From the NCBI RefSeq assembly GCF_021412625.1, contig NZ_JAKCFI010000007.1, positions 310,001-374,000 of the forward strand: a stretch of DNA of 64,000 nucleotides, in the 5' to 3' direction. How positions within the stretch are numbered: the first letter of the stretch is position 1; each line of letters starts with the position of its first letter. Position numbers and translations under genes: made by a program. Below are positions 57,260 to 64,000 of this stretch, piece after piece. The notes under the pieces were generated by a model. It ran no database searches. It was not told where the DNA came from and was given only the letters and a program-made list of their open reading frames with translations. The DNA is from Myxococcus stipitatus (GTDB lineage Bacteria > Myxococcota > Myxococcia > Myxococcales > Myxococcaceae).

Positions 57260-58513
57260 TCAGCGCACCGGTTCGAAGAAGCGGTCGACCCGCAGGCCGG
57301 TACCACCGAAGAGGCCGTGCAGCAGGCCGTGCCACCCCAGCGACAGCCACACCACCATCGCCTTGCCCTTGATGTGGCCATAGGGCACGTACTCCACCTT
57401 GTGGGTGATGCCGAGGCCCAGGCGGCTGTCCGCGCTGTTGTCCCGGTTGTCCCCCATGACGAAGACGTGCCCCGGCGGCACCGTGTACGGGCCCTCGCGG
57501 CGCTTCGTGCCCGCCGGCGACTGGAGCGCGGCGTGCTCCACGCCCGACAGGTCCTCCTCGTAGCGGATCGTCCGCTTCGCCGACCAGATCTTCGTTTCCT
57601 GGTCGAAATCGTGGACCACGAAATCGTTCGAGACGAGCTCGCGCGGCTGCACCTGGCCGTTGATGTAGACAACGCCGTCGACCAGCTCCACCGTGTCGCC
57701 AGGCAACCCGGCGACGCGCTTGATGTAGTCCGACGACTCGTCGACCGGGTTGTTGAAGACGATGACGTCACCGCGCTCCGGCGGACGGACGATGACGAAC
57801 GGCACCACGTTCATCAGCGGGATGCGCACCCCGTAGATGAACTTGTTGACGAAGACCTGGTCGCCGATCTCCAGCGTGGGCAGCATGGAGCCGGACGGAA
57901 TCCGGTACGGCTCCACGATGAAGGTGCGGATGACGAGCGCCACCAGCAGCGCCTTGCCGAACCCACCGATGAAGTCCATGACGGAGCGCTTGCGGAAGGC
58001 CCCCAGGTGCTGCGCCGTCAGCGCGTCCAGCCCCTTGAGCTCCGCGCGCAGCGCATCGGCGTCCCCGGCCACGGAGGCGTTCTCCACGCGCAGGGCCTGC
58101 TCGGCGATCTGCTCGGACACGCCGGCCTGGAGCTTCCCCATCCCCTGCACCTTGCGGAGGATGCCCTCGTTCTCGGAGATGAGCTCCTGCGCCTCCTGCC
58201 GCAGCGGGCGCAGCGCCTTCTCCTTCGCGGAGGTGTTGCGCCACACGAGCAGCGCCAGGAAGTACGCCACCATCACCAGCCCCAGCCCCTTCATGGCGGG
58301 CTGGGCCCACGACGCGGCGGCCGGCACGTACTCGATGAGCAGCGTGTAGGGGATGAACGCCAAGCCGATGACGCACAGCGGGGCCCACAGGCTGGTGAGC
58401 ATCTCCCGCCACATCAGCAGGCGGCGCGCGCGCAGCTGACCGGGGGTCCGCCGCGCGGCCATCACCGAGGAGAGCTTCATGGCGGGGGGAGCGGAGGGGC
58501 TGGCCGCGCTCAT
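57260..58513 (-). CDS. lepB: Signal peptidase I, tandem copy 2
   Basis: The 417-residue paralogue of the gene that follows it has the same domain order and almost the same residue numbering: Ser209 in YRIPSGSMLPTL, Lys265 in DYIKRVAGLPGD, box GHVFVMGDNRDNSADSR and the same ~80-residue coiled-coil insert between membrane helices 2 and 3. The last ~40 residues are essentially identical in the two copies. Both look catalytically competent. ATG at 58513 lies 4 bases after the lepA stop, so it is coupled to lepA, as in many bacteria. Confidence 0.95.
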   Translation of the reverse strand: MSAASPSAPPAMKLSSVMAARRTPGQLRARRLLMWREMLTSLWAPLCVIGLAFIPYTLLIEYVPAAASWAQPAMKGLGLVMVAYFLALLVWRNTSAKEKALRPLRQEAQELISENEGILRKVQGMGKLQAGVSEQIAEQALRVENASVAGDADALRAELKGLDALTAQHLGAFRKRSVMDFIGGFGKALLVALVIRTFIVEPYRIPSGSMLPTLEIGDQVFVNKFIYGVRIPLMNVVPFVIVRPPERGDVIVFNNPVDESSDYIKRVAGLPGDTVELVDGVVYINGQVQPRELVSNDFVVHDFDQETKIWSAKRTIRYEEDLSGVEHAALQSPAGTKRREGPYTVPPGHVFVMGDNRDNSADSRLGLGITHKVEYVPYGHIKGKAMVVWLSLGWHGLLHGLFGGTGLRVDRFFEPVR

Positions 58514-58517
58514 CGAA

Positions 58518-60329
58518 TCACTGCTCCGTCTTGAGGACCGCGAGGAAGGCCTCCTGCGGAATCTCCACCGTGCCCACCTGCTTCATGCGCTTCTTGCCCT
58601 CCTTCTGCTTCTCGAGGAGCTTGCGCTTGCGGCTGATGTCGCCGCCGTAGCACTTCGCGAGCACGTTCTTGCGCATGGCGGAGATCGTCTCGCGGGCGAT
58701 GATCTTCGCGCCGATGGCCGCCTGGATGGCCACCTCGTACATCTGCTTGGGGATGACTTCCTTGAGCTTCTGGCAGACCTCGCGGCCGCGCAGGTACGCG
58801 CGCTCGCGGTGCACGATGACGCTCAGCGCGTCCACCGGATCCCCATTGATGAGGATGTCCAGGCGGGCCAGGTCCGCCTCCTGGTAGCCGGACAGCTCGT
58901 AGTCGAGGCTGGCGTAGCCACGCGACACGCTCTTGAGCTTGTCGAAGAAGTCGAAGACGACCTCCGCCAGCGGCATCTCGTAGGTGACCTGCACGCGCTG
59001 GCCGCTGCTGCCCAGGTACTTCATGTCCTTCTGCACGCCCCGGCGCTCCTGGCACAGCTTGAGGATGGCGCCCAGGTGGTCGTTGGGGACGTGGATGTGA
59101 CAGGTGAGGATGGGCTCCTCGAACTTCTCGATGTTCTGCACCGGCGGCAGCTTGGCCGGGTTGTCCACGAGCTGGACCTCGCCCTTGCTCGTGGTGATGC
59201 GGTACACCACGCTCGGCGCGGTGGTGATGAGGTCCAGGTTGTACTCGCGCTCCAGGCGCTCCTGGACGATCTCCATGTGCAACAGGCCCAGGTAGCCGCA
59301 GCGGAAGCCGAAGCCCAGCGCCGTGGACGACTCGGGCTCGTACGTGAAGGCGGAGTCGTTGAGCTTCAGCTTCGCCAGCGCGTCGCGCAGGTTCTCGTAC
59401 TCGGCGGAGTCCACCGGGAAGATGCCGGAGAACACCATCGGCTTGACTTCCTGGAACCCCGGGAACGGCTCGTCCGTGGGTCGCGTCTCCTCGGTGACGG
59501 TGTCACCGACCTTGGCGTCCTGCAGCTCCTTGATGTTGGCGACGAGCACGCCCACCTCGCCCGCCATCAGCTGCGGCACCGGGCGCGAGAACGGGCTGAA
59601 CACGCCCAGCTCCTGCACCTCGAAGACCTTGTTGTTGCTCCACAGCTTGATCTTCTGCTTGAGCTTCAGCGTGCCCTCGAGCACGCGCACCAGCGTCACC
59701 ACGCCCCGGTAGTTGTCGTACCAGGAGTCGAAGATGAGGGCCTTGAGCGGCGCGTCCGGAGAGCCGCTCGGGGGCGGCACCCGCGCCACCACCGACTCGA
59801 GGATCTCGTGGATGCCGATGCCCTCCTTCGCGGAGGCCGGCACCGCCACGGACGCGTCGATGCCGATGACGTCCTCGATCTCCGCGCGCGTGCGGTCCAC
59901 GTCCGCGCTGGGCAGGTCGATCTTGTTGATGACCGGGATGATCTCCAGGTCGTGATCCAACGCCATGTAGACGTTGGCCAGCGTCTGGGCCTCCACGCCC
60001 TGCGACGCGTCCACCACCAGCAGCGCGCCCTCGCACGCGGCCAGGCTGCGGCTCACCTCGTAGGCGAAGTCGACGTGTCCCGGCGTGTCGATGAGGTTGA
60101 GGACGTACTGCTTGCCGTCCTTCGCCGTGTAGCTCATCCGCACGGACTGGGCCTTGATGGTGATGCCCCGTTCGCGCTCGATGTCCATGTTGTCGAGGAA
60201 CTGGGCCTGCGCCTCGCGCTTGCTCAGGGTCCCCGTCTTGTCGAGCAGACGGTCGGCCAGCGTCGACTTTCCATGGTCGATATGGGCGATGATGCAGAAG
60301 TTGCGGATGTGCGCGTTTTCAGCCGGCAT
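58518..60329 (-). CDS. lepA: Elongation factor 4 (LepA)
   Basis: The 603-residue translational GTPase acts on stalled or initiating ribosomes. G motifs: IAHIDHGKSTLADRLL (G1), DIERERGITIKAQ (G2), LIDTPGHVDF (G3), PVINKIDLPSADV (G4), SAKEGIG (G5). The LepA-specific C-terminal domain ends YGGDISRKRKLLEKQKEGKKRMKQVG. ATG at 60329 is the normal start MPAENAHIRNFCIIAHIDHG. First gene of a likely lepA-lepB2-lepB1-pyrB-pyrC-carA run. Confidence 0.98.
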   Translation of the reverse strand: MPAENAHIRNFCIIAHIDHGKSTLADRLLDKTGTLSKREAQAQFLDNMDIERERGITIKAQSVRMSYTAKDGKQYVLNLIDTPGHVDFAYEVSRSLAACEGALLVVDASQGVEAQTLANVYMALDHDLEIIPVINKIDLPSADVDRTRAEIEDVIGIDASVAVPASAKEGIGIHEILESVVARVPPPSGSPDAPLKALIFDSWYDNYRGVVTLVRVLEGTLKLKQKIKLWSNNKVFEVQELGVFSPFSRPVPQLMAGEVGVLVANIKELQDAKVGDTVTEETRPTDEPFPGFQEVKPMVFSGIFPVDSAEYENLRDALAKLKLNDSAFTYEPESSTALGFGFRCGYLGLLHMEIVQERLEREYNLDLITTAPSVVYRITTSKGEVQLVDNPAKLPPVQNIEKFEEPILTCHIHVPNDHLGAILKLCQERRGVQKDMKYLGSSGQRVQVTYEMPLAEVVFDFFDKLKSVSRGYASLDYELSGYQEADLARLDILINGDPVDALSVIVHRERAYLRGREVCQKLKEVIPKQMYEVAIQAAIGAKIIARETISAMRKNVLAKCYGGDISRKRKLLEKQKEGKKRMKQVGTVEIPQEAFLAVLKTEQ

Positions 60330-60402
60330 GTTCGGAGCGCTCGTCGGAAGAAGCGGGCGTGACTAACAGGGAACCGCGCGAAAATCTACGCGTGAACGTC
60401 CG

Positions 60403-60423
60403 CCCGACGAGCAACCCGTCGGG
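60403..60423. terminator. Hairpin between the epimerase gene and lepA
   Basis: CCCGACG and CGTCGGG form a perfect 7-bp stem with a 7-base loop, 70-90 bases before the lepA start and about 130 bases past the epimerase stop. It could end the epimerase transcript or lie in the lepA leader. Confidence 0.35.
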
Positions 60424-60555
60424 GGAGCCTCATTGTTCCCCAACCATCAGGGTCCACGCCCGGTCCGTCCGGCACCCCACCGGGGGGACGGCCCCTGGGG
60501 GACGTCCCTCCCCTCCTCCGGACCCGCCGGGGGCTCGAAGGAGGAGGGACGGCGA

Positions 60556-61500
60556 TCAGCCGTGAGCGCGCTCGGGGCCGCCGAGCTTCTCCCGGAAGAA
60601 GGCGACGGTGCGGCGGGCGCCCTCCCTCAGGTCGGCGGTCGGCTCCCAGCCGAGCACCTTCTTCGCCAGGCTGTTGTCGATGCAGGAGCGCATCTGCTCC
60701 CCCGGCTTGGCGGGCGCGTGGGCCACGGCGGCGGTGGAGCCGGCGGCCTCGGCCAGCAGCGCGTAGAGGCGGTTGATGTCCGTCTCCACGCCCGTGCCGA
60801 TGTTGATGGCGCCCACGTAGTCCTTCTCGAAGGCCAGCCGGTTGGCGCGGGCCACGTCCGGGCCGAAGACGAAGTCACGCGTCTGCTTGCCCTCGCCGAA
60901 GATGGTGCAGCCCTGCCCCTGGATGAGCCGCTGGCAGAAGATGGCCACCACGCCCGCCTCGCCGTGCGGATTCTGGCGCGGGCCGTACACGTTGGCGTAG
61001 CGCAGCGCCACGTACGGCAGGCCGTACTGCGCGCGGTAGTACCCCAGGTACAGCTCACCGGCCGCCTTGGAGACGCCGTAGGGCGACACCGGCCGCGTCG
61101 GGTGGTTCTCCGGTGCGGGGAACACGTCCTGCTCGCCGTAGATGGCGCCGCCGGTGGAGCTGAAGATGACCTTCTTCACCCCGGAGACCCGCGCGGCCTC
61201 CAGCAGGTTGAGCATGCCGCGGATGTTCACGTCCGCGTCGAAGCTCGGGTCGTCCACGCTGCGCCGCACGTCCATCTGCGCCGCGAGATGGCACAGCACC
61301 TGAGGCTTCTCCGTCTTGATGAGCTCCGCGGCCTCCCGGCTGCGGATGTCGTGCACCACCAGCCGGACGCGCGGGTCCAGGTTCTCCCGCTTTCCGCCAG
61401 ACAGGTCATCCAGGGCGATGACCTCGTGCCCACCCCGAAGGAACTCGTCGCACACGTGCGAGCCAATGAAGCCCGCCCCACCCGTCACCAGGACTTTCAC
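60556..61500 (-). CDS. NAD-dependent sugar epimerase/dehydratase (GalE-like)
   Basis: The 314-residue extended SDR enzyme acts on nucleotide-sugars. It has the NAD motif KVLVTGGAGFIGSHVCDEF, ALDDLSGGKRENL, STGGAIYGE, the active-site YGVSK (Y-x3-K) and LRYANVYGPRQNPHGEAGVVAIF, a form common in UDP-glucose/GlcNAc 4-epimerases. The start is a GTG at 61500 with GGGGAG nine bases upstream; in-frame sequence before it is not conserved. The UDP-xylose synthase-like gene lies 73 bases upstream on the same strand, so the pair may supply exopolysaccharide or LPS precursors. Confidence 0.88.
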   Translation of the reverse strand: MKVLVTGGAGFIGSHVCDEFLRGGHEVIALDDLSGGKRENLDPRVRLVVHDIRSREAAELIKTEKPQVLCHLAAQMDVRRSVDDPSFDADVNIRGMLNLLEAARVSGVKKVIFSSTGGAIYGEQDVFPAPENHPTRPVSPYGVSKAAGELYLGYYRAQYGLPYVALRYANVYGPRQNPHGEAGVVAIFCQRLIQGQGCTIFGEGKQTRDFVFGPDVARANRLAFEKDYVGAINIGTGVETDINRLYALLAEAAGSTAAVAHAPAKPGEQMRSCIDNSLAKKVLGWEPTADLREGARRTVAFFREKLGGPERAHG

Positions 61501-61573
61501 GCTATCCGTCTCCCCGCCACCCGGCCGTGGCCGTACCTGACTGCGATTTCCGTGCTGCTCTCGCGGCGGCAAC

Positions 61574-62539
61574 CTATGCCGAGGCGCGGCGCACGGCAAC
61601 CTCGCGAAACCACGCGATGGTCTCCCGCAGACCCTCCTCCAAGGGCACCTTGGGCTCCCAGCCCAGCAGCGTCCGCGCCCGGGTGATGTCCGGCTGACGC
61701 TGCTTCGGGTCGTCCTTGGGCAGCGGCTTCTCGAGGATCTTCCCGCCGCCGCCGGCCGCCGCGCGCACCGCCTCCGCGAACTGGCGGATGGTCATCTCCC
61801 GGGGGTTGCCGATGTTGACCGGGTTGGGTTCGTCCGACAGCGCCAGGCGGACCAGGCCGTCCACCAGGTCCTTCACGTAGCAGAACGAGCGCGTCTGGCT
61901 GCCGTCGCCGAAGACGGTGAAGTCCTCGCCCTTGAGCGCCTGCCCCACGAAGGCCGGCACCACGCGGCCGTCATTGAGCCGCATGCGCGGGCCATAGGTG
62001 TTGAAGATGCGCACGATGCGCACCTGCACGCCCTTGCGCCCGTAGGCCGCCGTGACGGCCTCCGCGTAGCGCTTGGCCTCGTCGTACACGGACCGCGGGC
62101 CGATGGGATTGACGTTGCCCCAATAGTCCTCGCGCTGCGGGTGCACGAGCGGATCCCCGTACACCTCGGACGTGGACGCCATCAGGAAGACGGCCCGGTT
62201 CGCCTCCGCCAGCTTCAGCCCGTTCTCCGTGCCGAGGGAGCCCACGCGCAGCGTCTCCAGCGGGAGGTTCGCGTAGTCGATGGGCGACGCGGGCGACGCC
62301 AGGTTCAACACGTAGTCGAGCGGCCCCTCCACGGGGATGCCCTCCACGATGTCCGCCTTCACGAACCGGAACCCCGGCCGCCCCTGGAGGGTGCGCAGGT
62401 TCTCCTCGTTGCCCGTGATGAGGTTGTCCACCGCCGTCACCGCGGACGCGCCGTCGTCCAGCAGGCGCTCGCACAGGTGCGAGCCCACGAAGCCAGCGCC
62501 CCCCAACACCACGACTCGCTTTCCCTGCATGCTCTTCAC
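61574..62539 (-). CDS. UDP-glucuronate decarboxylase (UDP-xylose synthase-like)
   Basis: The 321-residue extended SDR protein resembles UXS: GGAGFVGSHLCERLL, VDNLITGNEENL, the diagnostic LNLASPASPIDYANLPLETLRVGSLGT, STSEVYGDPLVHPQ, active-site YDEAK and FNTYGPRMRLNDGRVVP. These features favour decarboxylation of UDP-glucuronate to UDP-xylose, but a related dehydratase cannot be excluded. GTG at 62539 has GAGG seven bases upstream; an ATG three codons later is an alternative. The small ribbon-helix-helix gene lies 19 bases upstream on the same strand. Confidence 0.88.
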   Translation of the reverse strand: MKSMQGKRVVVLGGAGFVGSHLCERLLDDGASAVTAVDNLITGNEENLRTLQGRPGFRFVKADIVEGIPVEGPLDYVLNLASPASPIDYANLPLETLRVGSLGTENGLKLAEANRAVFLMASTSEVYGDPLVHPQREDYWGNVNPIGPRSVYDEAKRYAEAVTAAYGRKGVQVRIVRIFNTYGPRMRLNDGRVVPAFVGQALKGEDFTVFGDGSQTRSFCYVKDLVDGLVRLALSDEPNPVNIGNPREMTIRQFAEAVRAAAGGGGKILEKPLPKDDPKQRQPDITRARTLLGWEPKVPLEEGLRETIAWFREVAVRRASA

Positions 62540-62558
62540 GTCGCGCCTCGCTGTTCTT

Positions 62559-62738
62559 TCAAATCTCGTCGAAGGTCGCCTGCCCGGGGAGCTGCGCCTT
62601 GTACTTCTCCAGGACCAGGTCGATGCCCTGGCGGATGTACTCGGCCACGGGCACCTTGGTCTTCTGGTTCAGCGCCTTGAGGAGCTCGTTCTGCTCCGGG
62701 GTGATGTAGATGGTGGTGCTGATCTTCTTTCGGGCCAT
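62559..62738 (-). CDS. Small ribbon-helix-helix (CopG/Arc-type) DNA-binding protein
   Basis: This is a 59-residue protein with the RHH pattern: a beta strand KKISTTIYIT, helix PEQNELLKALNQKT, turn, helix VPVAEYIRQGIDLVLEKYKAQ, and a short tail ending FDEI. Such proteins act as dimeric repressors or antitoxins. There is no toxin gene on either side, so a plain regulator is more likely. ATG at 62738 is preceded by AT-rich sequence with an ATATG direct repeat (62743-62747 and 62755-62759), a possible autoregulatory site. It is encoded just before the UDP-xylose synthase-like gene and divergent from the lipoprotein gene. Confidence 0.85.
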   Translation of the reverse strand: MARKKISTTIYITPEQNELLKALNQKTKVPVAEYIRQGIDLVLEKYKAQLPGQATFDEI

Positions 62739-62832
62739 GGCGATATGTGAAAATATATGGAATGACGTGGCGCGCGGAAGCATCTCGTGCGCGCGCCGCG
62801 AGGGAGGCCCACATCCCTCCCCGGAGCGCCCG

Positions 62833-63462
62833 ATGACCCGAAGCAACCACTGGACTTTCCTGGGCTTTCTGACCGCGGGGCTCCTCGCGGGTTGCGCGAC
62901 CAGGTCCGGAGGGACCCCAGGGGGCACCCCGGAGCAGGGCGTCACCCCGCCGGGCGCGGAGGCCATCCACGCCCCCCCGGCGAACGACGAGCGCGTCAGC
63001 CAGCAGGACGTGAACGGCGACGGGAAGCCGGACGTCTGGACCTACATCGTCATCGAGCGCGGCGAGGATGGGCAGGAGCGCTACCGCAAGGTGCGCCAGG
63101 AGCTGGACCTCAACTGGGACGGGCGCGTGGACCTCACCCGCTCGTTCGACGCGACGGGGGCCCTGACGCGAGAGGTGATGGACCTGGACTACGACGGCAA
63201 GGTGGACGCCACCTACTTCTACGAGAAGGGCGCCAACACCCGCCGCGAGCGCGACTTCGACGGCGACGGCCGCGCGGACACCACCACCTTCTACGAGAAG
63301 GGCCAGCTCACCCGGAAGGAGCGCGACACCAACGGCGATGGCCGGGTGGACTCGTGGGAGTACTGGGAGAACGGCCAGTTGGATCGGCTCGGCGAGGACC
63401 TGGACGGCGACGGCACCGTCGACAAGTGGACCCGCAACCCCGACACGGCCCGCGAGCAGTGA
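62833..63462 (+). CDS. Lipoprotein with six EF-hand/thrombospondin-3-like repeats
   Basis: The 209-residue protein has a lipoprotein signal peptide ending LLAGC, so Cys21 should be lipidated. A Gly/Pro linker follows, then six copies of a D-x-[DN]-x-DG-x-x-D loop starting at about residues 59, 92, 117, 141, 165 and 189, spaced 24-33 residues apart (for example DVNGDGKPD, DLDYDGKVD, DTNGDGRVD). Such loops bind calcium in thrombospondin type-3 and dockerin-like repeats. Between them, YFYEKG and TFYEKG recur. No enzyme domain is visible. ATG at 62833 is chosen because it begins the signal peptide. Convergent with the cupin gene. Confidence 0.85.
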   Translation: MTRSNHWTFLGFLTAGLLAGCATRSGGTPGGTPEQGVTPPGAEAIHAPPANDERVSQQDVNGDGKPDVWTYIVIERGEDGQERYRKVRQELDLNWDGRVDLTRSFDATGALTREVMDLDYDGKVDATYFYEKGANTRRERDFDGDGRADTTTFYEKGQLTRKERDTNGDGRVDSWEYWENGQLDRLGEDLDGDGTVDKWTRNPDTAREQ

Positions 63463-63489
63463 GCGGGCCGGCGGCCGCGTGACGCGACG

Positions 63490-63852
63490 CTACGGCGCGC
63501 TGGTGCCGGTGCGCCCGTAGGAGTCCTCCAGGCGCACGACGTCGTCCAGCTCCGGGGTGCTGACCTCGAGGATGTCGCAGTCGGTGAGGGCCACCATGCG
63601 GTGCTTGGTCAGCGGCTTGATGTGGTAGCTCTCGCCGGGGTTCATCTCCCGCTCGATGAGCCCCTGACCCTCGTCGACGACGAAGAGCAGCTTGCCGCTC
63701 TGGACGTGGATCGTCTCGTCCTTCTTGTTGTGGTACTGCAGGCTGAGCTTGTGGCCCTGCTTCACGTGCAGCAGCTTGCCCACGTAGCGCTCGGTGTGGG
63801 CCCAGATGAGCTCGTGGCCCCAGGGCTTCTCCACCCGCCTCGTCGTCGTCAT
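63490..63852 (-). CDS. Cupin-type mannose-6-phosphate isomerase-like protein
   Basis: The 120-residue single-cupin protein resembles the C-terminal isomerase domain of ManC-type enzymes. It has the start TRRVEKPWGHELIWAHT, the metal motif HKLSLQYHNKKDETIHVQSGK (HxH...E) and the later His in IKPLTKHRMVAL. Such stand-alone domains are annotated as mannose-6-phosphate isomerases or sugar-phosphate cupins. It fits the nearby nucleotide-sugar genes. ATG at 63852 and a normal length for the single-domain form. Confidence 0.88.
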   Translation of the reverse strand: MTTTRRVEKPWGHELIWAHTERYVGKLLHVKQGHKLSLQYHNKKDETIHVQSGKLLFVVDEGQGLIEREMNPGESYHIKPLTKHRMVALTDCDILEVSTPELDDVVRLEDSYGRTGTSAP

Positions 63853-63879
63853 GGTGCTTCCTGTCTTCCTCGCCCCGCC

Positions 63880-64000
63880 CTAGTTCGTGCCGGCCACGAA
63901 CGCGTCGAGCTGGGTCTCACGCTTGAAGTCTGCCAGATACCGGGACGCCGCATCCTTGGAGGCGAAGGTCCCCATGCGGACCCGGTACCAGGTGCCCTTT
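63880..64000 (-). CDS. SPOR-domain protein, 5' part outside window
   Basis: The last 40 codons of a gene that begins beyond the window edge. The reading frame WYRVRMGTFASKDAASRYLADF is the second half of a SPOR domain (the peptidoglycan-binding repeat with a WYRVRVGPF-like strand), ending DAFVAGTN before the TAG at 63880-63882. It may be a DedD-, FtsN- or RlpA-like cell-envelope protein; too little is visible to decide. Confidence 0.7.
   Translation of the reverse strand, partial: KGTWYRVRMGTFASKDAASRYLADFKRETQLDAFVAGTN

Noticed and set aside
53756..58534. A 1592-codon open frame on the plus strand
   Set aside because: It lies antisense to pyrC, pyrB and both signal peptidases, is full of His/Arg/Gln-rich low-complexity sequence and repeats itself where the two lepB genes repeat. 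It is a product of high third-position GC on the other strand.
62559..62738. Toxin-antitoxin locus
   Set aside because: The RHH protein resembles antitoxins, but its neighbours are a sugar-nucleotide enzyme and a lipoprotein, with no toxin-like small gene in either direction.

Overview
The window is high-GC (about 70%) chromosomal DNA of a myxobacterium. The encapsulin shell protein, the LTVGSLR cargo tag and the gene neighbourhoods match what is known for Myxococcus and its Cystobacterineae relatives. The calls rest on motif recognition and operon logic, because no database search was possible. I saw no tRNA, rRNA, CRISPR array, prophage or insertion sequence. Nearly all the DNA is core metabolism, with a few lineage-specific genes of unknown role between the operons.

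Layout, left to right. (1) 1-3756: a truncated multi-S1-domain RNA-binding protein and the lipid II flippase murJ, both on the minus strand. (2) 3826-9203, plus strand: the encapsulin pair encB-encA, an NtrC-type sigma-54 response regulator, a membrane-anchored M23 peptidase and an outer-membrane barrel protein. (3) 9291-16140, minus strand: rsmI, yraN, a degenerate SMC/Rad50-like membrane protein, the operon rpsP-khpA-rimM-trmD-rplS with a clear promoter and terminator, and rlmN. (4) 16339-24561, minus strand: a TCA-cycle block (icd-mdh, sdhA-sdhB, sucC-sucD) ending in ndk. A gltA gene lies further right. (5) 24741-30974: accessory genes, namely a histidine-kinase-ATPase-like orphan, a large PilZ protein followed by a haem-oxygenase-like diiron protein, an FAD monooxygenase and a 71-residue ORF. 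(6) 31150-45524: two divergent operons. The left one is menF-D-H-A-C-E for menaquinone. The right one is aroF-menG-aroK-aroDE-aroC-aroB-aroA and takes carbon from PEP and erythrose-4-phosphate to chorismate, the substrate of MenF. (7) 45602-51812: gltA, a long-chain acyl-CoA ligase, an acidic-tailed zinc-ribbon protein, an exported bifunctional-nuclease-domain protein and pyruvate kinase. (8) 51864-60329, minus strand: a conserved unknown, carA-pyrC-pyrB, two tandem signal peptidase I genes and lepA. (9) 60556-64000: a GalE-like epimerase, a UDP-xylose synthase-like gene, a small ribbon-helix-helix protein, a lipoprotein with six calcium-loop-like repeats, a cupin sugar isomerase and the end of a SPOR protein.

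The most distinctive items are the AroD-AroE fusion, the Walker-A-less membrane ATPase homologue, the PilZ plus diiron-oxidase pair, the duplicated signal peptidases, an sdhAB pair with no anchor subunit beside it, and a perfect palindrome just downstream of a strong promoter at the start of the aro operon.
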